From positions 88,498,940 to 88,562,939 of the forward strand of contig CM035417.1 in NCBI GenBank assembly GCA_020310875.1: a DNA stretch of 64,000 bases. The letters are read 5' to 3'. Position numbers and translations under genes: made by a program. Under the pieces are notes generated by a model. The model did no database searches, was not told the DNA's origin, and worked only from the letters and a program-made list of their open reading frames with translations. The stretch comes from Ceratopteris richardii (lineage: Eukaryota; Streptophyta; Polypodiopsida; Polypodiales; Pteridaceae). Below are positions 35,881 to 48,100 of the stretch, one piece after another. Each line of letters starts with the position of its first letter. The first letter of the stretch is position 1.

Positions 35881-36302
35881 GCTTGAGTATCAAGGTTTTT
35901 TTAATCATGATCCATCTGCAAGTAGAACCTCCTAAGAAATAAATAGTAGGACCCAAAGAATCCCACTCACTAAGCATTCACATCTATCAGCATATACATA
36001 CACTCATTTTAAGTATGATATCACATTCCCAAGCTTTCACTCCCAAAAGTCTCTAGTCTGCTAACTGATTCTATCATATCATTTCTGGTCGTTCATGCTT
36101 CAAACAAAACCATAAGAGATGTTTGCTATCTTGATTCCTACTCAATTTTCTTAAATTTGTACAAATCTTCAACTTGCTACACACAAAAATGCAATTTCAT
36201 ATGTTCTTTTCAAAGAAAAAAATTTAAGTTGAAAGCATTTCACCTGATTAATTTGGTTCATCTTCATCATTGTTCGATCCAACTTTTGTTCAATTTCCTG
36301 AT

Positions 36303-37566
36303 TTATTTTTCTTCATCAACATCAGTATCAATATCATCAACATACTCCAATAGTTCATGATCAATCTTATAATCAACATCAATTCTTTTCTTCAATAACT
36401 TTATCCTTTTTATTGCAATCAAAGACCTCAAAGGAGTACCATCTAATTTCCGAAGTACATATGTTCCATTTTCAAACACTAACATCACTACATATGGCCC
36501 AAACCATCGTTTAGTCAATTTCTTCCTAGCATCATACTGAGTGTCAAATGTACTGTTGCACACCAATACCTAGTCGTGTACCTAGATCCTAGGTGGTCTA
36601 AGCCGATGAGATTTGTCAATATATATATATTGTTTTTCAACCGAGACTCCTTTATTTTCTGGACTTCTTCTTTTAATTTTTCATTTCCATGCTCTAACTA
36701 CTTAATTCTTAATGATAAAAGTTCTTCTCTCATCGTTCCATCATTCCATGGGAGCATCAACAACGTCAATATCTGAGTCTGGATGGGGAAGACTAGCTTT
36801 TAATAGTACATCAATTAAGTAGGCATGAAACATGTGGACCAAGTGTAAGTCATCCTATCTTCCCATAACGTGAATGGAAGAAATCTAGGCCATTGCTTTA
36901 TGTCATTACTACAAGCTTTAGAGATCACCTTCACGATGGAAGGGTGACTTCTCTCGATCTTTCCATTTGCCTCAAGGATATAGGCAGTAGTGAGAGAGAA
37001 TCAAATTCCATGACGATCAAAGAAATCTTTTGCCTCTCTCGCATCTAACTCTCCCCTGTCTGCAACCACTTTCTCAACATAACCTAATCTTGAAATCACT
37101 TCTTCTAAAAGGAACTTGCATATATAAGTCATCTTTGTGCAGAGAGCTCAACATTCCACATGGTTGGTCAAGTACTCTCTAGCAAGTACAATGTACCTCA
37201 TCTTATCTATCCCTTTGGGCATGGTTACAAGGTTGACCACCCACTTGTAATGGATACAAGGAGGGTAAGTCCCATGTAACAAGTCTCTCTGCCTAACTAA
37301 CAAATGCACTTGGCATGTGGCATAAGTGTCTACAAAATCTCACACACTTGCGTAAATCCCTGGCCACCATTAGGCTTCCCTAATCTTTTCATATGTCACA
37401 TAGAATCCTTTGTGACCTGCCCATAAGGTCTCATGCATCTCTCTCATCACCTTGCTCGGAAGTCTCTTAGAACTCAATACCCTTTGTGGACTCTTTATCT
37501 TGCCTGTAGCATGTCACCAAATAAGTCCCTCCTTTAAGAAAAAGTTGTAAGACTTCTTCCTGACGG
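36303..37566 (-). mobile_element. Element J: Gypsy integrase relic, cut by B
   Basis: The minus strand carries decayed Gypsy integrase. The zinc-finger/core part is at 36.8-37.5 kb (MHETLWAGHKGFYVTYEKIR, then VEKVVADRGELDAREAKDFF and AYILEANGKIER). The C-terminal module is at 36.30-36.57 kb (RWFGPYVVMLVFENGTYVLR, then KLDGTPLRS). B starts at 37567, so J is older than B. No LTR found. Broken, with many breaks. Confidence 0.7.
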
Positions 37567-37796
37567 TGTTGATATATTTAGGTAGTGATGTGTGTGATCA
37601 CACTAGGACTGCCGGGGTACTTTTTTCCCTCTTTAGGAGGTTTTTTTCCCCTAGCTTGTATATACGCCTATTGCCCTAATGGGCTACTTATCTTTGTACA
37701 TTCTCTAGTAATACATTCAGTATTGTGTGTTGTGCTCCAAGCTTCTTCTTCTTCCTTGTGCCATTTGCGTGCTTCCGCAGACGTCTAACTCCAACA
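37567..37796 (+). repeat. B 5' LTR
   Basis: The 230-bp LTR has TGTTG..CAACA ends and is clearly the same family as the LTRs of A. Confidence 0.93.
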
Positions 37797-38153
37797 ATTG
37801 GTATTAGAGCAGGTCACTGCTTCATCTAGGGCATCATTGACACCTCTCCGAGTTGCAGTCTCAAAATTGCATGAATTTTGGTGAGTATACTCAAGGTGTT
37901 TCAAAGATTAAAATAGCTTCGCTATGTGGTGCCAAAATCATGATATGTGCTTGTTTAGGCCTACGAATGCACTATCGTAATGCTTGTGCAGGCTATTCCT
38001 TCTCTTTGTGCCAAAGGTATATACCAATTTTGGTTTGCGAGTATAAGCATCTTGAAGTTTGCTATAGGTTTAACAGAATTTGTATGGGTAGTTCTATTCA
38101 ACTTTTTGAGATATAGTCAATTTTTTGCATCAAGGTATCTTAGTCACCTGCCA

Positions 38154-39296
38154 TGGCTGAAAGCAATGATGTATTTCGTATGTTGGCTATTAAGGATAAG
38201 TTGGAGGTACCAACTACCCGTTATGGGCTTATATGATGCAATATGTATTGGTTGCAAAAGGACTGTGGAACATTGTGCAGGGTGTTGAAAAATATCCTAT
38301 CACACCTGCAGTTGTTATAACTGCAGGTACTAAAGCTGACGCAGAAGGTGTCAAAGATAGATTCCTGTTTGTACTACGGTTTTTGCTGCACTTATTGCAC
38401 AGCAAATTCGTTGGGATGGCAAAGATTCTCATGCATAGGCATTGATAGCTTTGTCTGTCAAAGATGCCATTATTCCTCACATATGCTCTTGTAGAACAGC
38501 TAAGGATGCTTGGGATACACTTACCACATTGTATCATGCTGGGAATGAGGCTCTTGTTGCTTACCTCCGAAAACAGTTAGAGAGTGAGCACATGAATGAA
38601 GGTTATTCTATGGATATTTTTTTGACAAAGATCAAGGATTTGAAGGAACAATTGATTTCTGCTGATGAAGTCCTTCCTGATAGTTCACTTTTGCAGACTG
38701 TTCTGAATGGTCTTCCTGATTTATATCAGCGTTTTGCTTCTACTCTTTGTTTGATGATTAAAGACAATCCAAATGCCTTGTCATTTGAGGAGTTTTTTTA
38801 TGTTATGTTGCAAGAAGATCAGTCTAGCCAGAATAGGTCTATTATGCATGTTGCAGATCAAGCTTTCCTGGCTAGTCAGAAGGCAAAGGAAAATGGAGCT
38901 CTTCAACTAGTAAGCAAAAATCTGCTAAGTATGCACAATCAAAGGAAGACAAAGATGAGAAGAAATCAAAAAAGCAAAAATTGTTTTGCAAATACTATAA
39001 AGCAAATGATCATGTCATTAAGAGCTATCCAAAACTAGCTGCTAAAGAGGCAAAGAAGAAAAAGGCGAGAATGGTTGTTGCAGAGACCTCTACACCAAAA
39101 ACAGAGTCTGCTAATCTTGTGCAGGATGACAAATGGGTCTTTACTATTGTTTGGAGTTTTGACCCATCTTCTCATGAGTAGTGCATGTCTGCGGTAGACT
39201 CAGATGTTTGGTACTTTGATAGTGGGGTGACCAAACATATCACCTCATAGCACAGTTTCTTCACTTCACTTGAACTAGCCCCTATAGGGAATATTG
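38154..39296 (+). pseudogene. B: gag and start of protease
   Basis: It resembles A Gag throughout (MAESNDVFRMLAIKDKLE, KDAWDTLTTLYHAGNEALVA, DQSSQNRSIMHVADQAFLAS). It ends at the C insertion. Broken. Confidence 0.85.
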
Positions 39297-39443
39297 TGTA
39301 ATAAAGTAAGTCTGTGATCTAGGGTTCCACCGGTTCAGACGGATCTGAAATCGGACATTGTTTGGTCATCCGTGTGTATGACCAAAGATCTCAAGTTTAG
39401 ACTTACTAGGAGTTCTTGTGCTCTTGTGAACAAGTGATCCACT

Positions 39444-39498
39444 TAGCTTAGTGGTTAAGTCTCAAGGATGTGAAGGAGGAGGTCTTGGGTTCAATCCC
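39444..39498 (+). promoter_or_regulatory. tRNA-like Pol III internal promoter inside the C LTR
   Basis: The A box TAGCTTAGTGG (39444-39454) fits TRGCNNAGYNGG-type signals. The B box GGTTCAATCCC (39488-39498) fits GGTTCRANNCC. They are 33 bases apart, as in tRNA genes and tRNA-derived SINEs. The right LTR keeps the A box but its B box is more diverged. Activity is inference. Confidence 0.5.
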
Positions 39499-39563
39499 CA
39501 TGGGGGACATGGGGAGAGTATTTTGCCCAAAGAGATCTAGAGCCTTCTAGAAGCATCCACTTG

Positions 39564-39581
39564 AGTTAACTCGAGTTAACT
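39564..39581. repeat. 18-bp perfect palindrome in the C LTR
   Basis: AGTTAACTCGAGTTAACT reads the same on both strands. It is also intact in the right LTR (42923-42940) although the LTRs differ at about 5% of sites. It lies about 90 bases upstream of the TATA-like motif. Confidence 0.75.
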
Positions 39582-40020
39582 GGGACACTTGGCGCACATG
39601 TAGTTACATGGTTGACACTTGGATGGTTAGTATCCACCTGCCCAAGAAGGCAATCCCCTGGAGAGAGCTATATATAGAGGCATTTGGTTGGGAGGAGAGT
39701 CATCTCTCTAGCACGTGGTGATCGTAATCCTTGCTCTCTTGCATTGGTATCAGAGCTCTAGGAAAGCTTCCATGGTGACCTTGGTGGTTCATCATCATCT
39801 TCCCTGATGTACAGCTTCTATGGAGACTTCTTGATAGTTCTATCTTCTCCATAAGAATTCTTTTATTCTTCATATAAGTTTATTTCACGTGCGGTATCCG
39901 TCTTTGTATTTGTATTTCCCATACATTTTCATTGCTCGATCTCTCTTTCACGAGATTCGGACAAAAAGAAGCCATCACATTATTGAAAAGTTCACTATTC
40001 TACAATCAGTCAGCAGGAAC

Positions 40021-40930
40021 GGGGATCGAACTCCAAATATCATTTGGCGAGACATCTGCTCTATCCACAAGATCAGAGCGTCGGTGATGATGTATCTTGT
40101 CCCAGAAGGATTTATCTAGGTGCATTTACAAATGGTGCAGCAACAACTTCTGAAACAAATGAAAAGGGAACACCATTTTCAGAGGATGGAATATTTGATC
40201 CCGCGCTATCTGCTAAGCTTCTTGGAGTGTTTTATCCATCACGCTATTGTGTTGGTGGGTCGGATTCGAACTCAAACTATGAGAGGGATGGCTAGTCGAC
40301 TATGATAGCATAGTTATGCTGTTATTATAGATTTTTCTCATTTGAAATGATGGAAATTGGGATTCAATCCCGTAATCTCAATCTTGAGGATGTTCCGTGC
40401 TCACCAATAGCCTAATCGCAATTACCTGATGGAGGCTATGATCATCATGCTATATGTATTGGATGCTATTGCGGTTTGTGTTTTCCTGCAGATATGAAGT
40501 CTTCCCTGAATTTGGGAGCAAAATATGGCCATGGGAAGAGGAATTCAATCCATAACCTCACGCTGTAGAGATAATTTGTCTAACCATCAAAGAGAGCACA
40601 TCGAGATTGCTGAGTATACAGAGGATTTAATCTCATATGGTGTTCGGGCGTTGTTGATTCTCTGCCTGAAGCAAACACGAAGAACCTATCAAGAGCGTTG
40701 TTGTAGCATACAAACAATACCTTGAATTTTTATGCAAAGCCCATCCTGGAGTCAAACTCATATCCTCTCCAATAGAGTGAGGCAGATCTGAAGAAAAAAG
40801 AAGGTTCCAGAGTGATCTCTCTAGCACGTGGTGGTCATAATTCTTATTTTATTGCATTGGTATATGTAAGGATTTGAACTCACAACCTCTTCGTTAGGAA
40901 TGTGATGGGCTAACCACTTGCCCCAAAGCC
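40021..40930 (-). repeat. Six tRNA-like (SINE-like) modules in C, all minus strand
   Basis: B-box-like words read on the minus strand as G(A/G)GTTCGAATCC-type variants occur at plus 40023-40034, 40262-40273, 40359-40371, 40539-40550, 40748-40759 and 40870-40881. In most of them a D-arm/A-box-like word (for example GGCAAGTGGTTAGCCC, TAGGCTATTGGTGAGC) lies about 30-50 bases upstream on the same strand. They are diverged from each other. They could be SINE insertions or a repeated internal module. Confidence 0.4.
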
Positions 40931-42655
40931 ATGGTTGAGGATTACTTCCTAATCCTCTCTCTTAAGGTGTAGTTCAACCATCTCCTATCTTTCAAGGTTG
41001 TGGTTCAATCATCTCCTACCTATCACTTTATTACATTCTTCCCCCTTGAGTTGATCATTGTCAAGATACTACTTTCATCCTTCTTGAATTAAACTCATTA
41101 TTGGAAGTCTTAATTCCCTTGAGGATCAAACTTAACTTCAAGATCAAGAAAAATCAAGATATGAAGTAAGTAATTTCCAAGATCTTCATGAAACACTTAA
41201 AGATAAAGTGTTGTTAATTCGGAAATATTTCATAAATTTTTGAAAAAGTTGGACTTTGATTTTTAGTTGATCTTTTCAACCAAGGATTTGATTGACCAAG
41301 TCAAGCACCAAGTTCATAGTGTAACTTGGTAAATTCACTCTTTTGACTCAAAGAAATGCACAAGAATTGCATTCCCCGTAAGGAGTCAAAAAGACTGAAC
41401 ATGACCTGAACTTAGTCTCAAGTGAGGCATTATTTGAATACAAAACTCATCAACAGAACCTCAGTGGATCGATACACTGATGTTGATTACCACACTAGTA
41501 TCTTGTGGTTGGATGATGTTTTTGATTTTCTTTGAATCTTTTTGAGAATCCAGCTTATTTCTCTTAAAGATAAAAAAATGCTTCAATACCCTGTTGAAAC
41601 AAATCTTTGAGAAGTTAAAGTTCTGAGTCATCTAGACTTTGACTCATAGCAAGTTTACGTGTCTTCAAAGTATGAATTGGTTGTACAAAGTTTTAGTTAT
41701 TTCTTTCCACTTTCCAAATCTTTTGGAATTGGCTCAGATATGGTATCTGATTCCTTTTGTAAAAGACCAGGGTTAGCAGTTAGAACTAGATAACTAAATT
41801 GAACATCCTAGATAGATGTTATGTACAAGAACCTTTTCAATCTTCAAAAGATAATAAGTCTAAGTGGACTTATTTATTTGAGTTTGCTTCAAGTTATAGC
41901 ATAAATGATTTTCTAGAGTCTAGTATACTCTAGAATAGAGAAGTTAGGAATTGCTCATCAGATTGGCAGTTCCCAAGAACCTCTACCTCAAGCCTTTGAG
42001 AAAGTGTCCTAAGTTGGACAATTTTCCTTTTGAATTTGAATTGGTCAAGTTATAGTACAGTTGACTCAAAGTAAATGGTAAACTATCGCCTATAGTTTAC
42101 ATAGGATTTTTTAACCCATTTGGACAAAGTATTCCTCTAGTTGGGTGAAAAAATCAAGTAACTATTGGATAAGAGTAAACCATTGAACAAACATCCAAGT
42201 TAGATATTTGAGACAACCAAACGTTAAGTGCTCCAAATCAAATTCAAGTGAATCAAGAGTTCTCAGAGTCTTGTGAGGGATAAGAATCCCATCTTCGTTA
42301 CTAAATCCATGCACCAGTCATGCCCAAAAATGGACTAGTAACTTGAATCCACCCAATTCACATGTTTGTGCCCAGATCGCACCTAGTAAAAATTGTGAAT
42401 TGGCCAGGGATGTTTTCAGATCCACCCTTATATACATTCACTACGTTGTACTTTGATCAGTTTATCAAAGTGCAAAGCGAGACAGTGTTTTTGAATCATT
42501 TGGATAGGGATGCCACCACAGAGATGAGACATGTTCTTCCACTTCTAGAACATGACCATGTTCTTCCAGTTTTAGAACATGAGGCTTGGGGGTTGCCTAC
42601 AGTAGATATATAGCTCTATTTTTGAGGATGAAAATATTTTCCAAGGGGCAAAGAA
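40931..42655. other. C interior without recognisable coding
   Basis: AT-rich sequence with recurrent CAAAGT/TTGACTC words. A 27-bp unit is repeated in tandem at 42530-42556 and 42557-42583. An 83-codon frame (42362-42613) covers that repeat and has no recognisable family. It ends at the polypurine tract. Confidence 0.5.
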
Positions 42656-43102
42656 TGTAATAAAGTAAGTCTGTGATCTAGGGTCCAAATGGTTCAGACG
42701 GATCTGAAATCAGACACTGTTTGGTCATCCGTGTGTATGACCAAAGATCTCGAGTTTAGACTTACTAGGAGGTCTTGTGCTCTTGTGAACAAGTGATCCA
42801 CTTAGCTTAGTGGTTGAGTCTCAAGGATGTGAAGGAGGAGGTCTTGGGTTCAGTCCTGATAGGGGACATGGGGAGAGTATTTTGCTCAAAGAGATCTAGA
42901 GCCTTCTAGAAGCATCCACTTGAGTTAACTCGAGTTAACTGGGACACTTGGCACACATGTAGTAACATGGCTGACACTTGGATGATTAGTATCCACCTGC
43001 CCAAGAAGGTAGTCCCTTGGAGAGAGCTATATATAGAGGCATTTTGTTGGGAGGAGAGTCATCTCTCTAGCACGTGGTGGTCGTAATCCTTGCTCTCTTG
43101 CA
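42656..43102 (+). repeat. C 3' LTR
   Basis: The 447-bp partner of 39297-39743. It is followed by TATTG and the resumption of B protease reading (TCANNSSYPVMGVGKI). Confidence 0.9.
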
Positions 43103-43107
43103 TATTG

Positions 43108-43559
43108 TCACATGTGCCAACAACTCCTCTTATCCTGTTATGGGAGTTGGTAAGATCATTTTGACTACTACTGATGGTAGTTCTTTTACATTGTTGGATG
43201 CTTTATTTGTGCCAAGGATCAAAAAGAATTTGTTATCAGTTTCTAGATTAGCCAAGATTGGCTTGGTTGTGAAATTTGTTGATGACAGATGTACAGTTCA
43301 TGATCTATCAAATGGCGACGTGATTATTGCTTCTGGCATTTTATGTCATGGGCTGTATAAGCTCATAGACTATGAAAGATCTATGAATGATTCAGCATGT
43401 GCAGTACATGATTCTCAGGCTATGTCAGATGCAAAGCTTTAGCCTGCATGCTTTGGTCATCTGAGTGTCCTCTTTGCCCAAACTTGAGGCACCCAGTAAA
43501 CATGTATGTGAAGGCTGTATTTTGGGCAAAATGCAGCATTCCTCATTCCCAATGGTTAT
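43108..43559 (+). pseudogene. B: rest of protease region to start of integrase
   Basis: It matches A at 29.62-30.09 kb (SSYPVMGVGKIILTT, KKNLLSVSRLAKIGL, then the HHCC start). It ends in GTTAT, the K target duplication. Broken. Confidence 0.85.
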
Positions 43560-44221
43560 TGTTGGAAGCAGTCAGAGGCACAGTCAGAGGCACAGACGAC
43601 ATGGAAGCATGTAAAGACGGAGCAGGGAGCCAGTCGGATCATTTTTTCAAACAAATATGTTTCTTATTATTTCTTCAAACATCCAACAGTGATTTTCATC
43701 ACTCTTGTAACATATGTAATATAGACAAAACCCCATTTTGTAATCCATAGCTCCATTTTGTGCAAGCCGAGGAGTCCTCGAGCTTGAGGAGCTTAGGTAG
43801 AATGCGCGTAGCAATTTTCGTTATTTTTAGACATCGTTTACCCTTCCAAATAGCCTCTAGGACCTATTTTTTAACTAGGCCGGTCACTAGATGTGAAACC
43901 GGTCAAAACTAGTCTAGAAACTATAAAAAGAGCTAGAGAGCTCATTTTGGAGGTTGGTTCATTTTGGTTAGTGTGAGCTTAGAGCTAGTTTGAGCTTGTA
44001 AGAGCATTCTTGAGTAATAGAGCTAATTTCCCACCTTCCATTGTGTCTTGCTTGTCTCTTCATTGTGTGTGTGTATGTGTGTGTGCATCTTTGTGCTTCT
44101 CACCTTCACTCTCACATCATCTCACATTCACGATCTTCATATCACTCCTACCTCTCCCACGGATTGACATTAAGGAGGTGAAGCTTCTTAACGTGGTTCT
44201 CACCATTGTGCTAGAGCAACA
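43560..44221 (+). repeat. K 5' LTR
   Basis: The 662-bp LTR has the TATA-like motif CTATAAAAAG at 43921-43930 and a short TG-rich microsatellite near 44065-44085. The primer site follows at 44229. Confidence 0.95.
43921..43930 (+). promoter_or_regulatory. K LTR TATA-like box
   Basis: CTATAAAAAG is about 300 bases before the LTR end and is also present at 59603-59612 in the 3' LTR. It is the likely Pol II promoter core of the element. Confidence 0.55.
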
Positions 44222-44228
44222 CCAAATT

Positions 44229-44248
44229 TGGCGCCGTTGCCGGGGATC
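44229..44248 (+). other. K primer-binding site, tRNA-Asp type
   Basis: TGGCGCCGTTGCCGGGGATC is complementary to the 3' end of plant tRNA-Asp including CCA. It begins seven bases after the LTR. This primer is typical of Athila-type elements. Confidence 0.8.
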
Positions 44249-45102
44249 GAATCTAGGACGAATGTGTGATGGTAAGAGTATAGCAAGGAGTGGCGTTGGA
44301 AGGTAAAAATTTCAGTTTTTGTTATTGTTTTTACTTAGTTTTTAGTGTTTTTCACCTCCCCCACACTCCATCTTCATCATCGCATCATCATCTTCATCTC
44401 CAAAAAAATCAGAAAATTCACCATATCCACCCATTCATCTCATTTGGACCATCGCGACAGCCCAAAATCGGACCATCGCGATGACCTCAATTGTTTTTTT
44501 CTTAAAGGATACATCTACTTTTAGATAAACTATTTTGAGGTTCACCTAGTTTGGGACTAGGAAGCCAGGGGGCACACATTGAAAATTTGGGCAAAAAGGG
44601 AAGGGATTAAAAAGGTGTGCATGCTCAAGTGTGTGATCATCCAACTGTGAAGTGGTCTAATATTGGAATTTTCCAGTTCTAGCAAAGGCAATCAAAGGCA
44701 AGCAAGTAAGGCAGTGAAGACAGTAAAGCTTGGGAAGCGCGGCTTCTTGGGCATCAGAGCAACAGAATAGCCGACTCGAGGTTGGAAGATCACTCAATCC
44801 CCTCAGTCAATTCTTAGCTTAGGCTAAACGGTAGTTGTGGATTAAAGACGATAGGAACGCCTCAAGTTCAAGATACTTAATTCTTTCAAGTTTAAGACTA
44901 CAAGTAAAGGTGTGTGTGACGAAAACCTAAAGAAAAGAACATAAGTCTGACGGAACGAGAACTCAAAATTATAACGAAAAGTCGAATTCCTAACGCATAC
45001 ATTAAGACAAGAATCCAAAGAAAATTAAAAAGAATCAAGAAAGTAATAACAAAGAACCAGTGACGATCTAAGCGTGTACTGAGTGTGCAAGGAAGAAAAT
45101 TA
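44249..45102 (+). other. K leader between primer site and Gag
   Basis: About 850 bases without a convincing frame: an early T/C-rich stretch with CATCATC words, then A-rich sequence. The presumed Gag start is the ATG at 45103 (MNLRSGRH); the open frame extends a few codons upstream without an ATG. Confidence 0.55.
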
Positions 45103-48100
45103 ATGAACCTTAGATCAGGGAGACACATAGGTAAGTCGGACCGACGAAGCCTTAGATCATCAGAGGCAAGTGTAAGAACTACTGCACGATCTTGGGCTCA
45201 GCAATTGAATAGTAATTACCCCTACGAGAGCTCAGATACTAGCGAATCAGAAATGGCATTCAGCACAGACAGACCAGAAGGCGGGTCTAATGTAGCATAC
45301 TTAGAAAAACCAGAAGGACCCTATAGAACGCAACTAGAGTTTCTCCGAACCAACCGACTAGGTGCTCGCATCTATGAGGATGGTTTGCAAAGACAAGTGG
45401 TGCAACTGCACAACCCTGATCAACCCATTGGATTGGAAAGACGAGTGGTGAAATTTGAGAGAGACGCTTACATAGACAAAGAAGGAACCATGTACGTCCT
45501 AAGTACGCAACCAAACGATACTAATGAGTTTGGCACAATTCAATTAGAGACGGAAGCGAAATTTCAAGGAAAAGAACCGTTAGAAGAACCTAGAACACCT
45601 AGAGGGAAATCCGTGTTAACAAGAGTACTCATCCCAGAATGGATCCCTCAAGATAACAGGAGCACCGAGTTGTTTGTAAATAAAGAGACAGATGAAGCCT
45701 TTTGGAGGTACAGAAAGGAACACCCTGGTGAGGTAGGCATCATTACAATTTATGAATTCAAGGACCCAGATACGCCTGGAAAGGTGGTATACCTGGATGA
45801 GACTTCAGAAAGAGTCTTTGTGGTGCCTGAGCGCGCTAAAAACACATACACATGGAGAGGTGAATTGATATTCCCTCCATCTAGAACGAACATGAATACA
45901 AGTCAACAAGGGGCAGGAACATCCTCAGCCCATGGACATCTAAGAGAAGGAAATAAAGAGAGACCGGAAGTAAGCTTTAATCACCCCATAGGGAGAGATA
46001 GAACAACCACAGACACTAATAGAGCGGATAGACAAAGAGATCATGGAATACTAGGTGGTAGAGATGATTTTCCTCTACCTAGGCCACGTGAACACGCAAG
46101 AGTATTGAGACCCACTCAATTAGTGAAATCCATGAAGAATTACTTTGATGGGACAGGAGATCCCTATGACCATGTCACAGAATTCAAGCAAGTACTAAGA
46201 GCAGAACAAGTCGAGGACATGTTCACGCAATACAATGCATTTGGACTAACGTTAAAGAATACCGCTTTAACTTGGTTCCAACCATTGCAACAAAGGCAAT
46301 TTAGAGACATCCATCACTTTTTAGAGTTATTCATCACTGAATTCTCTAAAAGTGGGATTAGACATGACACGTCTTCGTTAATTCATAGCTTTAAACAGAC
46401 CCCTCAGGAAATAGTAAGACTGGCAGGTCGTAGATTCAGACAATATGTTGAACGATGTCCAATGCAAGAACTACCCTCACAAGCCAAACAAGTATCACTG
46501 TTCCTAGATGGCTTGTTGAGCGCTAAACTACGCTCTTATGTGTACCTAAAAGAACCCAGAACGCTAGAAGAGTGTGTAAGAATATGTATAGACATCGAGG
46601 ACAACCTAGGAGATGAATTGGAACTCTCAAAGGTCTATAAAGACTCAGATTGTTCTTCTCTAGCATCCACAAAATTGTCTAATTCGATAGAGGACCTAGC
46701 AGAAAAGGTGGCCCAAAAACTAGGAGTTTCTAGTAAACAGGTGCCCAAGCTACCAACAAACGTACGTTGTTACACTTGTGGTGGAAATCATTTGGCAAAC
46801 GTGTGTCCCAATGCACCACAACCTCAAGCCAACCCTAGTGGCCAATACTGTACAATTGAGAGGAGATATACAAATCATACGGCTCAGGACTGCCCATACA
46901 ACAAACAAACCGTGAGACAGAACTACCCGCAAACATACCAGCAGCCAGGTAGGTATCAAGGCCAATACAATGCTCAGCCTTATTACTATGGGCCTCCCCA
47001 GAACTACCCATACCAGGCTCAACAGAGACCTCAACCCGTCTTAGCTCAGCAGCCACCCCCACCAGTGAATGTCATATCAGTCAAATACGCTGCTGCAGAA
47101 GAGAACCTAAGTAGGGCCTTAGTGCCTTCTTCACCCTTGATCACAGAAAGTGACCCGAACTCAAACAGTTTTGACTCTACTCATGTAACTAGTCCACCCG
47201 CTTATTACACGGAGTCACCAGAACATGTGGAGACATATCATTATGATAATCCACCAATGGAACCTAGTTGGGAGCCAGATTATACTAATGTGATGTACGC
47301 AAACCCAAACCCACGGCCCCAATTGAGACAACAGAGACCACAGGGCCCTAGAGGACCATGCTTTAGGTGCCAAGGAGATCACTTCATAAAGGATTGTCCA
47401 CATCCCCCAATAGCAAGGCAATCACAGTACTATAGCATCCAAGGCTTTTGTGCCGATTGTGGTAAAGAGCACATAATCAAAGATTGTCCTAAGAACCCAG
47501 TTAACGCTTCGAATGTGACACCGATCAATGTGATAGGTATTGTAAACAACGCAGATGGATCCAACCTTACATACGTGCCTATCCAAGCTATAACCAGAGC
47601 CCAGGCACTCTTACAAAACCAACAACTTAATCAAGAGAAAGTAGCCGGAACTAGTGAAGTTGCAGAATCTAGCAGTAAAAAGACAAAATCTTGGAAAGAT
47701 TCTAGGGAAAGAATCAAGAGAAAATGGAGTAAAAAGATAAGTGAGTTGGAAGGAAGTTTAAGGGAATCTAGAGCCAAAATACAAGAATTGGCTTCACAAG
47801 AATTAAACCAAGAAAATCCAGCTCAGAAATCAGGATCAGTTTTAGCGGAACCCATACCAGAAAATCTAGACATGATGTTTCGTGCATATCAGGCTAGAAT
47901 AAAAGAGGGACCCCAAGTAACGGAAATTAGTAAAAACTACCCTCGAGCTGATCTAGAGATTGAGAGAACTAAACTGTGCATGAAGATGGTAGAACTAGCA
48001 CAAGCTTTGTTTGAAGCCTCTAGATATCTCAATTGGAATAACATGGCAAAACCGGAATTACACTTTCAAGGACTAATGGAGAGGCTAGAACACTTGATAG

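Larger units (their letters stand above)
33031..36300. other. Gene-free stretch: microsatellites and AT-rich sequence
   Basis: There is no supported gene. It contains CT/CA microsatellites (33.03-33.44, 34.24-34.33 kb), T-rich tracts (34.55-34.73, 35.45-35.56 kb), a patch of AGGGTTT-like words (34.90-34.99 kb) and a three-unit degenerate repeat (35.59-35.88 kb). Long Ser/Leu open frames over the microsatellites are translation artefacts. Part of it could be a decayed LTR of J, but no boundary is visible. Confidence 0.6.
39297..39743 (+). repeat. C 5' LTR
   Basis: The 447-bp LTR runs TGTAATAAAG..CTTGCA. It has a TATA-like CTATATATAG at 39668-39677, an 18-bp palindrome at 39564-39581 and tRNA-like A and B boxes at 39444-39498. 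Confidence 0.9.
39297..43102 (+). mobile_element. Element C: non-autonomous LTR element with tRNA-like promoter
   Basis: Two 447-bp LTRs (39297-39743, 42656-43102) flank about 2.9 kb with no recognisable gag or pol. The target duplication TATTG is perfect (39292-39296, 43103-43107). The tRNA-iMet primer site TGGTATCAGAGC is at 39745-39756 and the polypurine tract AAGGGGCAAAGAA at 42643-42655. The LTRs differ at about 20 sites by eye (about 5%). It would need proteins from another element to move. The LTR carries an A box/B box pair with tRNA spacing, and the interior has several tRNA-like modules on the minus strand. Not Cassandra-like: the embedded signal looks tRNA-like, not 5S-like. Confidence 0.88.

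Noticed and set aside
39545-39552. Heat-shock-element-like TTCTAGAA in the C LTR, and two TTCTAGAA/TTTTAGAA words at 42.53-42.58 kb
   Set aside because: Only one inverted pair in the LTR. A functional element normally needs at least three alternating units, and the interior words are outside the promoter.
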